In this document: one piece after another, positions 23,795-33,391 of the stretch
Layout: the number at the start of each line of letters is the position of its first letter
Position numbering within the stretch: the stretch's first letter is position 1
Source of the DNA: Agaribacter marinus
GTDB taxonomy: Bacteria; Pseudomonadota; Gammaproteobacteria; Enterobacterales; Alteromonadaceae
DNA: 64,000 nt
Assembly (NCBI RefSeq): GCF_030160655.1
Contig: NZ_BSOT01000005.1
Span: 186,001 to 250,000 of the forward strand
Direction of reading: 5' to 3'
Notes under the pieces: generated by a model
The model's input: only the letters and a program-made list of their open reading frames with translations
Database searches by the model: none
Told to the model about the DNA's origin: nothing
Program-made: the position numbers and the translations under genes

Positions 23795-24334
23795 ATGAAA
23801 ATCGTGTCTTTTGCGACTAAGGCGCTTGCTATTTTATTGTTTATCATGTCTTTTAATGTGTCAGCACTTGACCAGGGTGATATAGATAAGTATGTCAAAT
23901 CTATCGAGTTATTGAAGAGTACAGATAACCCGGTGATTAAGTCGATTGAAGATTCCTTATCAAACAATCCTAATTTTCATTTTGACGTGAGTGATGATGG
24001 CAGTATAAAAATGATGTCTCAAGTATTAGGTAATTTAGAACCGAAACAGGAAACAGTCTTAAGTGAGTTTTTGCAAAAGGCGGGTTATTCTTCAGTGGCC
24101 AAATGGACGGATGTTGGCGATAGGGTATCTGCTGCGATGATGGCGGTAGAAGCGGAAAATACAGATGACCAGTTTTCAGAGATAACGCCTGAAATGGTGC
24201 AAGCGATGCCGAAGGCAATGCAAGAGCAAATGCAAGGGGCAATGCGGATGTTCAAAGCGCTCAAAAGTGTGCCGCAGGCAGATATCGACTTAGTTAAAGC
24301 CAACCATGCGTTACTCGATCGAGTAATGGAATAA
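23795..24334 (+). CDS. Exported protein of unknown function
   Basis: A 179-residue protein. ATG 23795 is preferred over 23789 because AAGGA is then 8-9 bp away. The signal peptide is MKIVSFATKALAILLFIMSF (VSA cleavage). The mature part is acidic and helical, with Met-rich PEMVQAMPKAMQEQMQGAMR near the C-terminus. It resembles DUF2059-like small periplasmic helical proteins but no firm family was recognised. A hairpin with a T-run follows (24358-24404). Confidence 0.65.
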   Translation: MKIVSFATKALAILLFIMSFNVSALDQGDIDKYVKSIELLKSTDNPVIKSIEDSLSNNPNFHFDVSDDGSIKMMSQVLGNLEPKQETVLSEFLQKAGYSSVAKWTDVGDRVSAAMMAVEAENTDDQFSEITPEMVQAMPKAMQEQMQGAMRMFKALKSVPQADIDLVKANHALLDRVME

Positions 24335-24357
24335 ATATGGGCCGTTGACCTACTATG

Positions 24358-24404
24358 AAAATAGCTAGTTTGTCGTAAGTGCTAAACTGGCTATTTCTTT
24401 TTCA
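24358..24404 (+). terminator. Intrinsic terminator between convergent genes
   Basis: The stem AAATAGCTAGTTT / AAACTGGCTATTT (one G-T pair) is followed by CTTTTTC on the plus strand. It overlaps the stop codon of the convergent FecR-LamG gene. Confidence 0.7.
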
Positions 24405-26068
24405 CTCAAGGCACGAGAAAAAATAACAAACTCAGCCATGCTGCCATTTAGGTTTCTAAGGGGGCTTTTAATACTTAAGCTGTTCCAATTACCTAATGAT
24501 GCTTCGCCGATATACCAATAGTCAGATGGATTGACAAGTTCGAGTTCTCGTACTTGCAAGCCGTTTACAAAGATACTTACTTTGTTGTTTGTCTGGTCCA
24601 TTGTGGTGGCTAGATGATACCAAGTGCCAGAATCGGCCGCTGAGAAAAACGGTGAAAAGTTATAGTTTCTCCCTTTATTTTCTGACGATGAGGTACCCAG
24701 CACGACGGTCCCAAATTTATTATTAAAATTGCCGAGTTGCCAGTGAATATCTCCGTTGTCGAAGCCATCCGTAAGTAAGAGTGAGTTAAATTGTCTGTCT
24801 AAACTGTCTATTTTTACCCATGCCGCCAGTGTAAAGTCAGTAAATTGCTCCTTTATATCAATGCGTACGCGATCTGCAGGATGCTTAAATTCAAGCGCTG
24901 ACTTGCCCGGCCAAGGGCCTTTTGCCCATTGTGCGCCAACAATTGCGCCGTCATAGTCATGTGAAGAGGTCGTGCGCGAAGAATCCGCGATATTTCGGAG
25001 TTTACGCGTTTTTTCTATATCTTGCTCAAAATCGTAGTAGGCAATGAGGCTTGGATCTTTTAATGTTTGTACCTTCGTCTCATTCCATTTGATATGCTTA
25101 TTATTGACTGCGGATTGCGTAAGGGAATCAATGTCAGAGAACTCTTCAAATTGATTGGTTTCAGCGGTTGCTGATGTCCATTGTGTTGTATCTTTGGAGG
25201 CAAAACTAACGGCACTTCCCTTTTCAATGAGTTTACTTCCTCCTTTGCTCGAACGCGCTTCAACTAGTCCATCAAACACATGTACTTGTGAGTCACCGTT
25301 TTCGTCAACATGTACGCCGATTGCTGTGCCTAAATCAACGACTTCAGAATTAGGTGTGTCAATGGTAAAGCCAATGGCCACTTGAGGCACGTCGGTCATG
25401 ACTTTACCAGAGATAAGGCGCACGCGTTGTTCATCGATCACGTCTAAATGCGCTGGGCCAGCAATTTTTAACTGAGCGCCTTGATAAAATTCAAGCTCCA
25501 AAAAGCCTTTTGATATTTTAAGTTCACCAGGAATAACTGCATTGCCTGTTTGATAAGGACTATCATTCGAAAGACCCACAGCGTTTGCAATTACGGCAAC
25601 ACCATTGTGTTGAATTTCCCCGGTATTTTGCGCAAGCTCATTGCTGGAAGGTGAGTGTAGCTTCGTCATGTAGGAAATCGACAATAACAGGCAGGCTGCC
25701 ATGCTAAGGCCAGAAATTATCCAGGGTAATTTGGGCCATGATAAACGTCTGCGACTCAATTCGTCAGTACCACTGTCTTTATTTTCTGTAGATAAGACGG
25801 AAGACAATACCCGTTGTTCGAAAGCTTTTTGTTCCATACTTACGTGGGTTTTTTCGATAACCTTGTCAACAAAGTCTTCGGTGTTTTGCACATGTTCGAA
25901 TGATTGACTTAGTAGGCTGTCCATGGCTAATTGAGTACGTAAACGTTGTTTAAGCTCAGTTGACTGTTCACCTAATTGGATAAGTCTTTCTATTTCAGTA
26001 TCTGAGGCCTCACCCTCTATAACAGATGCGATTAGCCGGTCGAATTCTGTATGTAACTCAGTGTTCAT
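24365..26068 (-). CDS. FecR-like and LamG-domain protein (anti-sigma-like, PVC type)
   Basis: A 567-residue membrane protein. The N-terminal cytoplasmic helical region (about 1-110; ASVIEGEASDTEIERLIQLG) is the kind that holds a sigma factor. One transmembrane helix is at about 115-133 (IISGLSMAACLLLSISYM). A FecR-type domain spans about 175-275 (GELKISKGFLELEFYQGAQL, IDTPNSEVVDLGTAIGVHVD, VHVFDGLVEARS) and a LamG/concanavalin-like domain about 345-560 (LIAYYDFEQD, FTLAAWVKID, WYHLATTMD, NLNGSMAEFVIFSRAL). This combination is characteristic of Planctomycetes and Verrucomicrobia. It starts 8 bp after the sigma gene. LamG suggests glycan sensing outside the membrane. Confidence 0.88.
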   Translation of the reverse strand: MNTELHTEFDRLIASVIEGEASDTEIERLIQLGEQSTELKQRLRTQLAMDSLLSQSFEHVQNTEDFVDKVIEKTHVSMEQKAFEQRVLSSVLSTENKDSGTDELSRRRLSWPKLPWIISGLSMAACLLLSISYMTKLHSPSSNELAQNTGEIQHNGVAVIANAVGLSNDSPYQTGNAVIPGELKISKGFLELEFYQGAQLKIAGPAHLDVIDEQRVRLISGKVMTDVPQVAIGFTIDTPNSEVVDLGTAIGVHVDENGDSQVHVFDGLVEARSSKGGSKLIEKGSAVSFASKDTTQWTSATAETNQFEEFSDIDSLTQSAVNNKHIKWNETKVQTLKDPSLIAYYDFEQDIEKTRKLRNIADSSRTTSSHDYDGAIVGAQWAKGPWPGKSALEFKHPADRVRIDIKEQFTDFTLAAWVKIDSLDRQFNSLLLTDGFDNGDIHWQLGNFNNKFGTVVLGTSSSENKGRNYNFSPFFSAADSGTWYHLATTMDQTNNKVSIFVNGLQVRELELVNPSDYWYIGEASLGNWNSLSIKSPLRNLNGSMAEFVIFSRALSEKEIASLALTTN

Positions 26069-26076
26069 AATTGGGC

Positions 26077-26601
26077 CTATTGCTCATACTCGAGTCGAAA
26101 GTTGACGCAGCTTCTCAGTTTTTTCCTAATGCGCATTAGCGTAAGTCTGACTGAGGTAGCAGACATGCCGTAATGTTCTGAAAGTGCTTGCGACGTATGT
26201 TCATCAGAATATCGCTGTACAATAAGTTCGCGACTCTTATCCGGCAACGCCTTTATGCAGTCTTTGAGCGCAACAATCTCTTCATTGTGCTGCTCAGATG
26301 ACATGTCCGGTGTGTCTGCTTCGTCCATTAAAAAATATGTAAGTTTTTCATTTAATATACGATGTTGCCTCGCGCGTTTACGTAAATCGTTACGCACAAC
26401 ATTACGTGCTATACCACAAAGCCAGTTGCCGAAGTCCATTTCTAAGTCGAAGTTGGTCAATTCTTTGTATGCAATAACAAAGGCTTCTTGAGCAACGTCA
26501 TCAACAGCATCTGGTTGCACGCCCATGCTACGAATAAACGCGCGTAACTTGGCTTGATGCTGTCGGATAAAAGCAGTAAATAATACGTTTTGCTTATTCA
26601 T
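26077..26601 (-). CDS. ECF-type sigma factor (Rhodopirellula/Verrucomicrobium type)
   Basis: A 174-residue sigma factor. Region 2 is RAFIRSMGVQPDAVDDVAQE through FDLEMDFGNWLCGIARNVVR. Region 4 is CIKALPDKSRELIVQRYSDE followed by the helix-turn-helix TSQALSEHYGMSATSVRLTL and MRIRKKLRSCV. The wording of these motifs (GNWLCGIARN, R..L..CV) fits the sigma subfamily typical of planctomycetes. The start overlaps the end of the transporter gene by 4 bp (ATGA), and the FecR-LamG gene follows 8 bp after its stop. Probably activates this operon and perhaps distant loci. Confidence 0.87.
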   Translation of the reverse strand: MNKQNVLFTAFIRQHQAKLRAFIRSMGVQPDAVDDVAQEAFVIAYKELTNFDLEMDFGNWLCGIARNVVRNDLRKRARQHRILNEKLTYFLMDEADTPDMSSEQHNEEIVALKDCIKALPDKSRELIVQRYSDEHTSQALSEHYGMSATSVRLTLMRIRKKLRSCVNFRLEYEQ

Positions 26602-27929
26602 TTACTTTTGTTTAACGCCTTGTGCGAAAACAAACTAAATAACAATACAATGATAAAGCAAGACAGTGGCAGTAAGTAGCTAATATTCACACTACCTGTT
26701 ACGTCAATTATCCAGCCTTGTAGCGGGACCAAAATTGCGCCACCTAATATAGCCATAATAATAAAAGACCCACCAAGCTTTCTGTCCTCACCGACACCTG
26801 TTAAACCTAAGCCATATATTGTAGGGAACATAAGTGACATACATGAAAAGCAAGCCAATAGGGCATAAGTGCCTATTTCGCCGCCAACAAATACCGCGAC
26901 ACAGATTAATGCAATCGCAATACAAGCCATTAACGATAATAGTCGACTCGGATTGATGATGCTCATTAACCCGGTACATATAAATCTAAACGCAGTGTAT
27001 ACACATAGGCCGTAAAACACATATTCGCCTGCTTGGGCTTCGGTTGTTACGCTGGTATGATTATCCATGATAAATTTGATGGCATATGTCCATACGCCTA
27101 TTTGGCAGCCGACGTAAAAAAACTGCGCAATGACAGCAAATTTCCACGTTGCGTTTTGTTTAAGCCGGTTGAATGACGCTTTTAGCTCGTTAAGATTGTC
27201 ACTGGCTTTTCCGGCTGGAAAGCGTGTAAAAAATATTAAGGCAGCGAGCACAAACGCAACAAGTGCAACAATAAGATAAGCAGTGACAACGTTGCCTAAC
27301 TCTTGGCTTTGAATGGCATTGAGTTGTTCCGTAGACATTAATGCACGTTCAGCATCGTTAGCGTCATTTAAGCCTTTTAAAATAACTTCTTTACCTAAAA
27401 ATACCCCCATTAGCACGCCAATCGGGTTGAATGCCTGTGCTAAATTTATGCGTTGAGTGCCGGTTTCCTCAGGCCCCATCGACATAATATAGGGGGCGGC
27501 TACTGTTTCTAAAATAGCGCAGCCTGAGGCAAATACGTAAAACGCTAGCAAGAAAAATTCAAAACTCATCGCTTGGCTTGCGGGATAACACAATACGGCA
27601 CCAAAGGCATAGATAGACAAGCCAATTAGCACACCGTTTTTATAGCTGTATTTCTGTATTAAAAATGCGGCAGGTAAGGCCATTACAAAGTACGCACCAT
27701 AAAACGCAGATTGAATAAATGATGACTGCAATTGACTCATACTGAGTACTTTCTGAAATGCTGGCACCAACAAATCAGTCATGTTATTCGCTGCACCCCA
27801 CAGGGCAAAACAAGCAGTAATTAATATAAAAGGCAGTAACAAGCCCTTGTGAATAATCGCTGTTTCGCCTATAACACCGGCTGTTCTGCCTGCTGTTTCA
27901 GCTTGGCTGCTAGATATATTCGCTTGCAT
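26598..27929 (-). CDS. FucP-type sugar:H+ symporter (MFS)
   Basis: A 443-residue inner membrane protein with 12 predicted helices. It resembles the L-fucose permease group: ALWGAANNMTDLLVPAFQKV in the first helix keeps the acidic residue equivalent to FucP Asp46. GCAILETVAAPYIMSMGPEE then RINLAQAFNPIGVLMGVFLG keeps the Glu equivalent to Glu135. Related carriers move fucose, glucose/galactose or N-acetylglucosamine, so the exact sugar is open. It is 49 bp downstream of the DUF1552 gene and overlaps the sigma gene by 4 bp; the coupling to a sigma factor is noteworthy. Confidence 0.87.
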   Translation of the reverse strand: MQANISSSQAETAGRTAGVIGETAIIHKGLLLPFILITACFALWGAANNMTDLLVPAFQKVLSMSQLQSSFIQSAFYGAYFVMALPAAFLIQKYSYKNGVLIGLSIYAFGAVLCYPASQAMSFEFFLLAFYVFASGCAILETVAAPYIMSMGPEETGTQRINLAQAFNPIGVLMGVFLGKEVILKGLNDANDAERALMSTEQLNAIQSQELGNVVTAYLIVALVAFVLAALIFFTRFPAGKASDNLNELKASFNRLKQNATWKFAVIAQFFYVGCQIGVWTYAIKFIMDNHTSVTTEAQAGEYVFYGLCVYTAFRFICTGLMSIINPSRLLSLMACIAIALICVAVFVGGEIGTYALLACFSCMSLMFPTIYGLGLTGVGEDRKLGGSFIIMAILGGAILVPLQGWIIDVTGSVNISYLLPLSCFIIVLLFSLFSHKALNKSK

Positions 27930-27978
27930 GATAGCGTCCTATTTTTTTTATTATTACATTCATATTTTGTGTATTAAC

Positions 27979-29370
27979 TTACAAGCTTAAAGTCGCTGAT
28001 TTATGTCCAAATATATTGGCTAAATCGCCAATATAGGAATTATCGTTTACGTCAACGCTGTCTGCAAAGTGCGCAGCAGGTACGCCTGCATTGTTAAGCA
28101 TATGGACAAATAAATTCGCTAAAGGCAATTCGTCAGTAAATCTATAATAGTTACCGTGTTGAATTGCCATGTTTTTTCCGCCTGCCAAAATCAACGGGTA
28201 ATTGCGTGCGTTGTGTGTAGTACTGCATGCACTACCGTAGAGAATTTGTGTATTGTCTAACAAAGAGCCAAATTCATCAGTAGTGTTTTTCATTTGTGAA
28301 ATAAAATAACTGAAGTGACTAGCCAACCACTGATCATATTGCCCCCATTCAAGCCAGTGCCCAGTACTTTTATCATGGCTGATGCCGTGATGTCCTTTTT
28401 TCAGACCTAAGGCTAGTCTTGGGTAGTTATCACCAAACCCCATACCATCTTCTCGGGCAATCATATAAGACACTACTTCAGTCAAATCCACTTTAAAGGC
28501 TAACACAATAAGGTCATACATCGTTCTAATATATGCTTGGGGGTCAATCTTTGCGTCGACCGCCATATCTAGATGGTCCGCGGTAAAATTCTTCAGCGGA
28601 ATATCTAGCCATGCTTCATTTCGCTGAATTTGCTCTTCAATTGAGTTAAGAGCGCTCATATGTTCATCTAAGCGGTATTTGTCTTGCTGACCTAATTTTA
28701 TTTGTAGACGCTTTGAATCTTCAAGTAAGAGGTCGACAACCTTTTTTCGTCTTTCTAGGCTTTTTCTACGTTCGTCACTCACGCCTTTTCCGTTTTGAGT
28801 AAAATAACGCTCAAAGATTTTACGGTGGCTATGTTCAGATGGTATTGCAGAGCCTCTGCTATCAAAAGACAATGTAGATGCGCGTGACTTAAATCCAACG
28901 CCGCCATCTGCAGACAGCACAAGCGACGGAAATCTTGTTGCAGATTTTTTGACTGTGGCTGCAAACTGATCAACGGATATCGAGTTTTTGTATTCACCAC
29001 GTAAGTCGCCGCCAGTTAAGAAGGTGTCACCTGCAATGTGGCCCAATAATTTGCGCGATTTGGGATGACTTAAGCCACCGATTATTGTTATGTCACTACG
29101 GTGTTTCTCAAGCGATGCCAGTACCTTTGTAAATTTGTAGTTGTTTCCTTCGTTAGTAGGAAACCAATGCCAATCTTTATACTCAGAATGTTCGTCAGGT
29201 AAACCGACACCGTTGGGTACATATATGTAAGCCATACGTTTTGGTGGCGATGTTCTAATACCCGTTTGATTTGTGTCAGCCATACATTCCATATACGGTA
29301 AACATGCACTAACGCCTAGGCCTTTAATAAAGCTGCGTCGGTTCAATCTAAATGGTTTAACGCGTTTCAT
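27979..29370 (-). CDS. Tat-exported DUF1552 protein
   Basis: A 463-residue protein of the DUF1552 family, common in Planctomycetes and some marine bacteria. The N-terminus carries a twin-arginine signal (LNRRSFIKGLGVSACLPYME), so it is exported folded, possibly with a cofactor. Family landmarks: RMAYIYVPNGVGLPDEH, TIIGGLSHPKSRKLLGHIAG, DTFLTG, SVDQFAA, VSYMIAREDGMGFGDNY and LDNTQILYGSACSTTHNARN ending PLILAGG. Function is undetermined; the fold is thought to resemble sulfatase/phosphatase-like exported enzymes. Its start overlaps the end of the DUF1592 gene by 4 bp, and the two families almost always occur together. Confidence 0.87.
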   Translation of the reverse strand: MKRVKPFRLNRRSFIKGLGVSACLPYMECMADTNQTGIRTSPPKRMAYIYVPNGVGLPDEHSEYKDWHWFPTNEGNNYKFTKVLASLEKHRSDITIIGGLSHPKSRKLLGHIAGDTFLTGGDLRGEYKNSISVDQFAATVKKSATRFPSLVLSADGGVGFKSRASTLSFDSRGSAIPSEHSHRKIFERYFTQNGKGVSDERRKSLERRKKVVDLLLEDSKRLQIKLGQQDKYRLDEHMSALNSIEEQIQRNEAWLDIPLKNFTADHLDMAVDAKIDPQAYIRTMYDLIVLAFKVDLTEVVSYMIAREDGMGFGDNYPRLALGLKKGHHGISHDKSTGHWLEWGQYDQWLASHFSYFISQMKNTTDEFGSLLDNTQILYGSACSTTHNARNYPLILAGGKNMAIQHGNYYRFTDELPLANLFVHMLNNAGVPAAHFADSVDVNDNSYIGDLANIFGHKSATLSL

Positions 29371-32300
29371 GAATTTGCTCCCTGAGTGTTTAAAAATGAC
29401 GGGCTGGAAATAATGTGAAATAGTATGCTTTGCATGCGATACTCATTATTCTTGACGGCCTGCAGTATAGAGTCAATTTCTTCGTCGTCATGAAAACTGA
29501 CATCCTTACCCAAGGCATAACTAAATAAGTGTTTCAGCAACGAGCGAACAACTTCATCGCCTTGTTGTTTCATTAGGTATGTTTTTATGTCTGAGATACC
29601 ATTTACATTTGTTCCATCAGGCAATATTGATGATGCGTCTATGGGAAGCTTTTTATACGCTGCTCTATATCGGCCCACTGCATCATAGTTTTCGAATACA
29701 ACCCCAAATGGGTCAATTTTGGCGTGGCAGTCTCTGCATGATTCTTTATCTCTATGCATTTCGAGTTGCTGCTTTAATGTCAATTTCTCAAATCCTGGCG
29801 TTTCAGGATCTAAGTCAGGTACGTTAGGCGGCGGAGGCGGGGGCTCATCCCCAAGTATTTTTTGTTTCACCCAAACTGCCCGCTTGACGGGGTGACTATG
29901 CACGCCATCACCGTGACCAGTTAAAAAGGCACCCTGCGAGAGCAGTCCTCCTCGCATGCGCTCAGGTGACGGCTTATTGCTTGTTAATGACACCGGTCTA
30001 AAGTGTCGACCTTTAACGTTAGGAATACCATAAAACTCAGCAAGGTTTTGATTAAGCATCGCGAAGTCAGAGTCAATGATGTTAAGTGCACTAAGGTTGT
30101 CTTGCATCAGCAATCGCATAAACTGCAATGTTTCTTGTTGCATATCATGCTTGACGAAGCGTGTGTAGTCTGGGTATGTGTCTACATCCACAGATTGCAT
30201 TTGTTGACGGTCTAAGCGTAGCCATTCTTTACTAAAGACCTTAATGAAACGCATAAGCTTTTCTTCGTCTTTTAGCATACGTTGTAGTTGCGCCTCTAAT
30301 TGGCTACTTAGTTGATTATTTGCCGCTAAATGCAATAATTCTTCATCAGGAGGGGAGTTCCACAAGAAATACGACAAGCGATTTGCTAACGCATATTCGT
30401 CGATACTTTGTGTTGATTGGCTTGCGTGTGCTGAGTTAACCATAAAGAGCGATTTAACGTTTGAAATTAAGCTAGTCTGCTCCTGTCGACTTGCAATTTC
30501 AGTTTCATTGCGCTGAGGCTCAACCAGAAAGAGAAAGTTTGGTGAGCTTAGTACTGCAACCAAAGTTTCTTTTATGCCCTCTTCAAAACTGTCGAAGTCA
30601 TCTTTTATGTCATGCCACAATGCCATGAAGTGTGAAATATCATCGTCACTAACTGCACGTCTAAAGGCTCGTTGTGCGAACGTAGAGATGACTTCTTTGG
30701 CATACGCCTCGCTGCCTTTCGGATGCGAAGACGGAATAAAAATGCGTTGATGTTGTGTTGTTGGCCATTGATCAAAATATGGTGCTTCAAATTCAATGTA
30801 TTCGACATTGATAACAGAGCCGTTTTGAGTTTCTGATTTTATCTTATCATCATTCCATACACCAATTTTTAGACTGCTACTGGTGATATGGTCGCCTTGA
30901 GTACCATGGTAGGGAACGGGTAGGTTTTCGAGTCGTCCTTTAAATTCATACACTTGTCCTGTTTCTGTGTTACTGACATCCACTGCTTGTGAGAACGTTT
31001 TATAGTCCATACCATCATCGGTGCGGGTACCTAAATACGGTATTAATACCGGTGTAGCATCGTTATCTATTGGGTTATCGAAGTATTGTTTGGGAAAAGA
31101 CGTCGCAATTGGGTGAGCGTCATCTAATTTTGTAAATACAAATTGATTGAATCCTGGAAAATACTTATCACCTTTAATAAGTGTGTGGTGCCAAGGTTTT
31201 GAAATATAACCAATCGCAATAGATGACACGACCAGTTCCCCTGTGGGAGCTTGCCCAGTGGGCTTGAGTGTTATTGTCATCGGCTTATATGGGCGGATTG
31301 TTAAGGTGAAGGTTGATTCAGTATTAGGTGGTAGCTCAGGGTGAAGCAAATCAATTTGATACAAGTGGCTTTTCAAATCTTCAAGTACAATAGGCCCGCT
31401 CAACGAGACGTCTTTACCTTCGTTACTGTTGGTAATTGTACCTGATGCTTTATCATAAACGAGCCCATCTAGACCTGTAAATTTAGAGGCTGGTGCAGGC
31501 ACTCTTGCGAGCTCTCCAAATTGTAGTGTTTGATTGAGCTGACCTTTTTCTAAGGTCGCGATTGGTTTATTTGGTGGAATGGCTGTGAGAGCGTCTTTCA
31601 ATTTTGTGAAGCCGTTGCCCTTTGACGCTTTGACCCGTACTACAAAATCACCTTCTCTTGGGTACTGATCTTTAATTTGCATAGCTAGGTTGGGTGATGG
31701 CCCATGCCAAGCGCCATATTGGCCCGCGATAGTCGTTTCTTTGTGCGGTTTCGCTGAGTATAAAGATATGCTGTCTTCAAGCACTGAAAATCTGCGTTGG
31801 TCTGAGCCTCGTAAGCTGGCACTAAAGAACTTCTTAGTCGACGACAAATGTTGCGCATCATTCATGGTTTCTATTTTGAAGTTGTGCTGGTGCAAAGGAG
31901 TATCAAGGTAACCTGCTGAAAGTGTATTTTTTTCACCAAGGCCAATTTTATCTCCAAAGTACATGCGGTAGTGATGAACTTTGGGTTTTTCCGTCGAGTT
32001 AATTGCTTTTTCTAGCGCGACGCGGGCAATGGTCTCGAATGATTCAAGGTGTAAGGTAGAGCTTTGCAGCAGTTCGCCGCTATTACTAAACCCCATGGTT
32101 GACATTGGGTCATCTGGCAATTCAGCGCCAAAATCAACCGCTACACCCAACAAATCTTGTAGTGTATTCGTGTATTGGTCTTTTGTAAGGCGCCGCATGA
32201 CGTATTGGCTATCGCCTTTTTTGGCTTCCTTGGCTAAGCGAATGCCTTTTGTCATCCATGCTACAATTTCTCTGCGCTCATCATCTGTTGGTTGCAACTT

Positions 32301-33098
32301 CTTTTTAGGCGGCATTTCGCCAGAATTAATCATATCTAATGCGGAGTGCCAATGAGAGGCGTCAACGCCGCCAACAAAATCGGGGTCGAGGTTATCTAAC
32401 TGAACATTGCCTTTTTGAGTATCTGCTCCATGGCAATCAAAGCAGTATTTTTTTAATAAAGGTCGAACGTCTGATACATAATGTTGGTCGGTAACCGAAG
32501 ACAATTCAAGTTGCTGGCTAGGTGTTGAAAGCCATGTTCTAAGCGGTTCAGGAGAAAATCGCGTTAAATAGGTCTCACCATGGACGAGGTTACCACCTGC
32601 GTGTGCTGCAACAAAAATACTCGTAACAAGCACTGCACTGGCAGCCGCTGGCAACAGCTTCAGTTTTTTGTTGATTGTTGTGTTGTTGCTGTCCAAATAA
32701 TTCGCAATGCCGGTACATATAAAAGCGATCAGCGCTACACTTAGGCCAGCTATCATGTGTTGCTGTACTTCTTCAAACGTAAACCCCTCATTAGCTGCTA
32801 GAAGAAGACCCATAGTAACTGTGGCTGCTGCACTCAATGAGCCCAACCACCATAGAGGTAAAACTATTGATTGATAATGAGAAAATCGCTTAGTGCGACT
32901 AAGTAGCCAAATAAAGGGGGCAAGCAATAAAAGTGTAATAGGGAAGTGTAAAATAAGTACGTGAAATCGACCCAAAAAACGATACAGCCCATCTCCCGCT
33001 TGACCGTTTATCGGCACAATTATGGCGACAGCTATCAATACTGCTGCCAGCGTTAGCAACACTGCAAAAATTTTAGTTGCTGATGTAGTTCTCATCAA
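29367..33098 (-). CDS. Large membrane-anchored DUF1592/DUF1588/DUF1585 cytochrome-type protein
   Basis: A 1243-residue protein. About five transmembrane helices occupy residues 10-166, the second with HVLILHFPITLLLL as in DUF2231 membrane proteins. A planctomycete-type cytochrome domain follows (CFDCH at 219-223, later NSGEMPPKKKLQPTDDE), then DUF1587 (YVMRRLTKDQYTNTLQDLLG), a long beta-rich middle part, DUF1595/DUF1592 (YAKEVISTFAQRAFRRAVSD, YALANRLSYFLWNSPPDEEL), DUF1588 (second CxxCH at 1121-1125, DPFGVVFENYDAVGRYR) and DUF1585 at the end (LLKHLFSYALGKDVSFHDDE). Two heme c sites suggest electron transfer across the periplasm. The N-terminal membrane anchor is an uncommon addition. First gene of the operon. 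Confidence 0.88.
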   Translation of the reverse strand: MMRTTSATKIFAVLLTLAAVLIAVAIIVPINGQAGDGLYRFLGRFHVLILHFPITLLLLAPFIWLLSRTKRFSHYQSIVLPLWWLGSLSAAATVTMGLLLAANEGFTFEEVQQHMIAGLSVALIAFICTGIANYLDSNNTTINKKLKLLPAAASAVLVTSIFVAAHAGGNLVHGETYLTRFSPEPLRTWLSTPSQQLELSSVTDQHYVSDVRPLLKKYCFDCHGADTQKGNVQLDNLDPDFVGGVDASHWHSALDMINSGEMPPKKKLQPTDDERREIVAWMTKGIRLAKEAKKGDSQYVMRRLTKDQYTNTLQDLLGVAVDFGAELPDDPMSTMGFSNSGELLQSSTLHLESFETIARVALEKAINSTEKPKVHHYRMYFGDKIGLGEKNTLSAGYLDTPLHQHNFKIETMNDAQHLSSTKKFFSASLRGSDQRRFSVLEDSISLYSAKPHKETTIAGQYGAWHGPSPNLAMQIKDQYPREGDFVVRVKASKGNGFTKLKDALTAIPPNKPIATLEKGQLNQTLQFGELARVPAPASKFTGLDGLVYDKASGTITNSNEGKDVSLSGPIVLEDLKSHLYQIDLLHPELPPNTESTFTLTIRPYKPMTITLKPTGQAPTGELVVSSIAIGYISKPWHHTLIKGDKYFPGFNQFVFTKLDDAHPIATSFPKQYFDNPIDNDATPVLIPYLGTRTDDGMDYKTFSQAVDVSNTETGQVYEFKGRLENLPVPYHGTQGDHITSSSLKIGVWNDDKIKSETQNGSVINVEYIEFEAPYFDQWPTTQHQRIFIPSSHPKGSEAYAKEVISTFAQRAFRRAVSDDDISHFMALWHDIKDDFDSFEEGIKETLVAVLSSPNFLFLVEPQRNETEIASRQEQTSLISNVKSLFMVNSAHASQSTQSIDEYALANRLSYFLWNSPPDEELLHLAANNQLSSQLEAQLQRMLKDEEKLMRFIKVFSKEWLRLDRQQMQSVDVDTYPDYTRFVKHDMQQETLQFMRLLMQDNLSALNIIDSDFAMLNQNLAEFYGIPNVKGRHFRPVSLTSNKPSPERMRGGLLSQGAFLTGHGDGVHSHPVKRAVWVKQKILGDEPPPPPPNVPDLDPETPGFEKLTLKQQLEMHRDKESCRDCHAKIDPFGVVFENYDAVGRYRAAYKKLPIDASSILPDGTNVNGISDIKTYLMKQQGDEVVRSLLKHLFSYALGKDVSFHDDEEIDSILQAVKNNEYRMQSILFHIISSPSFLNTQGANS

Positions 33099-33244
33099 TA
33101 CTCCAAACCTTGGTACATTAAATTAATTTGATATTGTGTTTAGTAGGTATTGTCATCACTTTTACTTTTGTTTCACTTTTAGTATTAATTTTTTAACATG
33201 AATACAGTACGAAATATATCCATTTGTTAAATCATAGCGTTCAA

Positions 33245-33260
33245 CTGAATACGTATGCAG
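33245..33260. promoter_or_regulatory. Candidate LacI-type operator in the divergent promoter region
   Basis: CTGAATACGTATGCAG is a 16-bp palindrome with one mismatched pair and a central CG, the layout of LacI/GalR-family operators. It lies between the divergent DUF1592 operon (33098) and sugar transporter (33392) genes. A LacI-type gene is encoded at 36682-37722. Confidence 0.4.
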
Positions 33261-33391
33261 GTGCATGGTGAATTGCCTAGCTTCAACGTACAATGCTCTA
33301 CCAAGTTACATAAAATTAACAATTTAATGGTCATGTGTTTTATTTCCTTAATTTATAAGGCAGAGACATAAGGCTACACAATGGAAGTAAT

